Source: Candidatus Zixiibacteriota bacterium (GTDB lineage Bacteria > Zixibacteria > MSB-5A5 > GN15 > FEB-12). From it: a stretch of DNA of 5,666 nt. This document shows positions 4,472-5,666 of this stretch, piece by piece. Location: assembly GCA_003641405.1 (NCBI GenBank), contig QNAF01000181.1, positions 1 through 5,666 of the forward strand, read 5' to 3'. Each line of letters begins with the position of its first letter. Positions within the stretch are counted from its first letter, which is position 1. Both the position numbers and the translations under genes were made by a program. The notes beneath the pieces are model-generated. The model ran no database searches. It was not told where the DNA came from and worked only from the letters and a program-made list of their open reading frames with translations.

Positions 4472-5666
4472 TTATCCGGTAGGTTCAAAACTGTTTTGTG
4501 TGCTCATTCCTGCTGTGGGCTGGTGAATCGGGTATGCGAAGGTCAAAGCAAGCGAATCAGCCCTGTCTGGTGAACTCATGCCGCGTGACTTCATATCTTC
4601 TTTCTTCTCAAGCCGTATTTGCTCTTTCGGAGTGTAATCGTATTCCAAGCCGACTAACTGTTCACCCAGCTCAGTGTCGTCCGGTATATCGCAACCTGCC
4701 TCTATCCACTCTTTCATGCGATACCACATTTCAGCACGAAGATTTACGAAGCGAGCGGGGTCTTCAGCTCTTCGCCCAGCATTAACACCCACAACGGGAT
4801 AATTTAGGTTCTTTAAGTAATCCACTACGCCCGAACCCAAGCCGACCTCATCAACAAATATTGTTGCCATAGCGTGTTTTTTGTATTCTTCAGCACAGCG
4901 CATAGCCACTTGAATGTTATCCAAACCTCTAAAGCATGTTTGCCTGAGAACTTTGCGGCCCTGCCTCACTGTTATAACCGTCTCATCGTCACCGAATCGC
5001 GCAACATCACACCCGATAGCAATAGCGTGATACACGAATAGATCAGGATGAAATGCAGCGCTGCGCCCATCTGCAACCGCACCACTACTAATTAACTGAC
5101 AAGAGCCTGATTGCGGAAATTCCCCGCGCACACGAACACGGAAGAAATCACTATCTTCACCATGATCGTCCAACCATTCTTGAATTTTGTACTTGTTTGT
5201 CATGCTGCAAGTACGGGAATCTATCTTATTTGTAGTCCATCTGTGCCTGTACTTACCAAAGCACTCTCTAAACCGTCCACTATTTCGCGTTGGATTGCCG
5301 AAACAGAACCACATCGCCCTTGAAGTGGTCATGGCACCCTCGGATACTTCCCAAATCACATCAGCAATGGCACTGTTCCCACTCCATAACGCCTTGCCTT
5401 TCCTCCGCGTGAGCAGTGTGTGGTTGGGTACTTCCGCGCAGTAAACATAGCCTTCGTAATCAACATTTTTTATTTGTGATGTACGCAGGTATGTTAATCG
5501 GGCTTTATCTGTAACAGACACAACATAGCCTTTGTTATTTGTTGATACCTCTCTGCCGTCGATGATAGATACGGTGTCGAGTGCGCGTTCGGTTATAACT
5601 GAATCAACCCCAGTCTTTAGCGCTGCCTCATGAAGGTCATCAGATAATCCAGCGCATGATGTGTAC
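4472..5666 (-). CDS. terL: Terminase large subunit precursor with intein (5' end outside window)
   Basis: TerL is the motor and nuclease that translocates phage DNA into the procapsid and cuts it. The frame is open to the window edge: 97 residues of intein followed by 300 residues of TerL (C-extein, 4472-5374). The extein begins SAIADVIWEVSEGAMT, which normally follows the Walker B acidic pair in a DEAS motif, so the upstream ATPase half must lie beyond the window. Next come the coupling motif FGNPTRNSGRF (5302-5270), IDSRT and TNKYK, then EDSDFFRVRVRGEFP leading into the RNase H-like nuclease. Its three metal-binding acids are visible: Asp at 5006-5008 (GCDVARFGDD), Asp at 4850-4852 (FVDEVG) and Asp at 4556-4558 (SPDRADSLALTF). 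All are intact, so a working enzyme is expected after splicing. A GTG at 5521-5519 inside the intein could be mistaken for a start and should not be used. The gene leads the operon, 3 bases before the next gene. Confidence 0.92.
   Translation of the reverse strand, partial: YTSCAGLSDDLHEAALKTGVDSVITERALDTVSIIDGREVSTNNKGYVVSVTDKARLTYLRTSQIKNVDYEGYVYCAEVPNHTLLTRRKGKALWSGNSAIADVIWEVSEGAMTTSRAMWFCFGNPTRNSGRFRECFGKYRHRWTTNKIDSRTCSMTNKYKIQEWLDDHGEDSDFFRVRVRGEFPQSGSCQLISSGAVADGRSAAFHPDLFVYHAIAIGCDVARFGDDETVITVRQGRKVLRQTCFRGLDNIQVAMRCAEEYKKHAMATIFVDEVGLGSGVVDYLKNLNYPVVGVNAGRRAEDPARFVNLRAEMWYRMKEWIEAGCDIPDDTELGEQLVGLEYDYTPKEQIRLEKKEDMKSRGMSSPDRADSLALTFAYPIHQPTAGMSTQNSFEPTG
5375..5666 (-). mobile_element. 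Intein in TerL, C-terminal 97 residues (rest outside window)
   Basis: Upstream of the TerL extein the same frame encodes the end of an intein, a self-splicing protein insert. Block F is YEGYVYCAEVPNHTLL and block G is KALWSGN followed by Ser+1; the terminal Asn codon is 5377-5375 and the Ser codon 5374-5372. The VPNHTL--RR-GK--WSGN form is one I know from phage inteins. At the window edge, CAGLSDDLHEAALKTG (5656-5609) resembles the 'LADD-Q-LAL-AG' region that follows the LAGLIDADG endonuclease core in large inteins, so a homing endonuclease domain is likely, though its catalytic part is not visible. Two deviations stand out: block F has Cys (5440-5438) where Asp is common, and Gly precedes the terminal Asn where His is usual. 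Both occur in some phage inteins. The first residue and block B, which decide the splicing class, lie outside the window. Confidence 0.88.

Noticed and set aside
4498..5444. Plus-strand open frames opposite the terminase
   Set aside because: They are antisense to TerL nuclease and intein coding sequence, lack ribosome binding sites and resemble no known family.

Overview
The window is part of the head-assembly module of a tailed double-stranded DNA phage or prophage (Caudoviricetes). All structural genes read on the minus strand. In transcription order, from high to low coordinates, they are: terminase large subunit (TerL), a small unknown protein, portal, a second small unknown protein, scaffolding protein and major capsid protein. 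This is the canonical order for the module. The genes are packed with gaps of a few bases or an ATGA overlap, so they look like one operon that enters from the right of the window. I saw no promoter, terminator or RNA gene. The host cannot be named from the sequence; purine-rich Shine-Dalgarno sequences point to a bacterial phage, and the 726-residue portal is close in length to that of P22-like podoviruses.

Right end (4472-5666): the terminase frame is open to the window edge. Its first 97 visible residues are not terminase but the C-terminal end of an intein, ending in an Asn-Ser splice junction at 5375/5374. The following 300 residues are the C-extein: the end of the ATPase domain and the complete RNase H-like nuclease domain. 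The intein appears to sit in the Walker B (DEAS) motif of the packaging ATPase. Its splicing signals are non-canonical: Cys where block F usually has Asp, and Gly instead of His before the terminal Asn.

Middle (607-4468): a 115-residue unknown protein, the portal with a long helical C-terminal tail, a 104-residue unknown protein and an acidic scaffolding protein with a basic C-terminal helix. These encode the DNA entry vertex and the internal scaffold of the procapsid.

Left end (1-606): the major capsid gene begins normally behind a strong ribosome binding site, but its family resemblance stops after about 91 residues at position 308, and a stop codon follows 8 codons later. From that point leftwards the DNA encodes, on the opposite strand, the C-terminal part of an HNH homing-type endonuclease whose stop codon (302-304) lies three bases from the break. 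The capsid gene is therefore interrupted by a mobile endonuclease element, possibly a group I intron with an antisense endonuclease gene or a bare HNH gene insertion. The missing rest of the capsid gene would be expected to the left of the window.

The most notable point is that two unrelated homing-type elements, an intein and an HNH-bearing insertion, occupy two of the most conserved genes of the same head module within about 5 kb.
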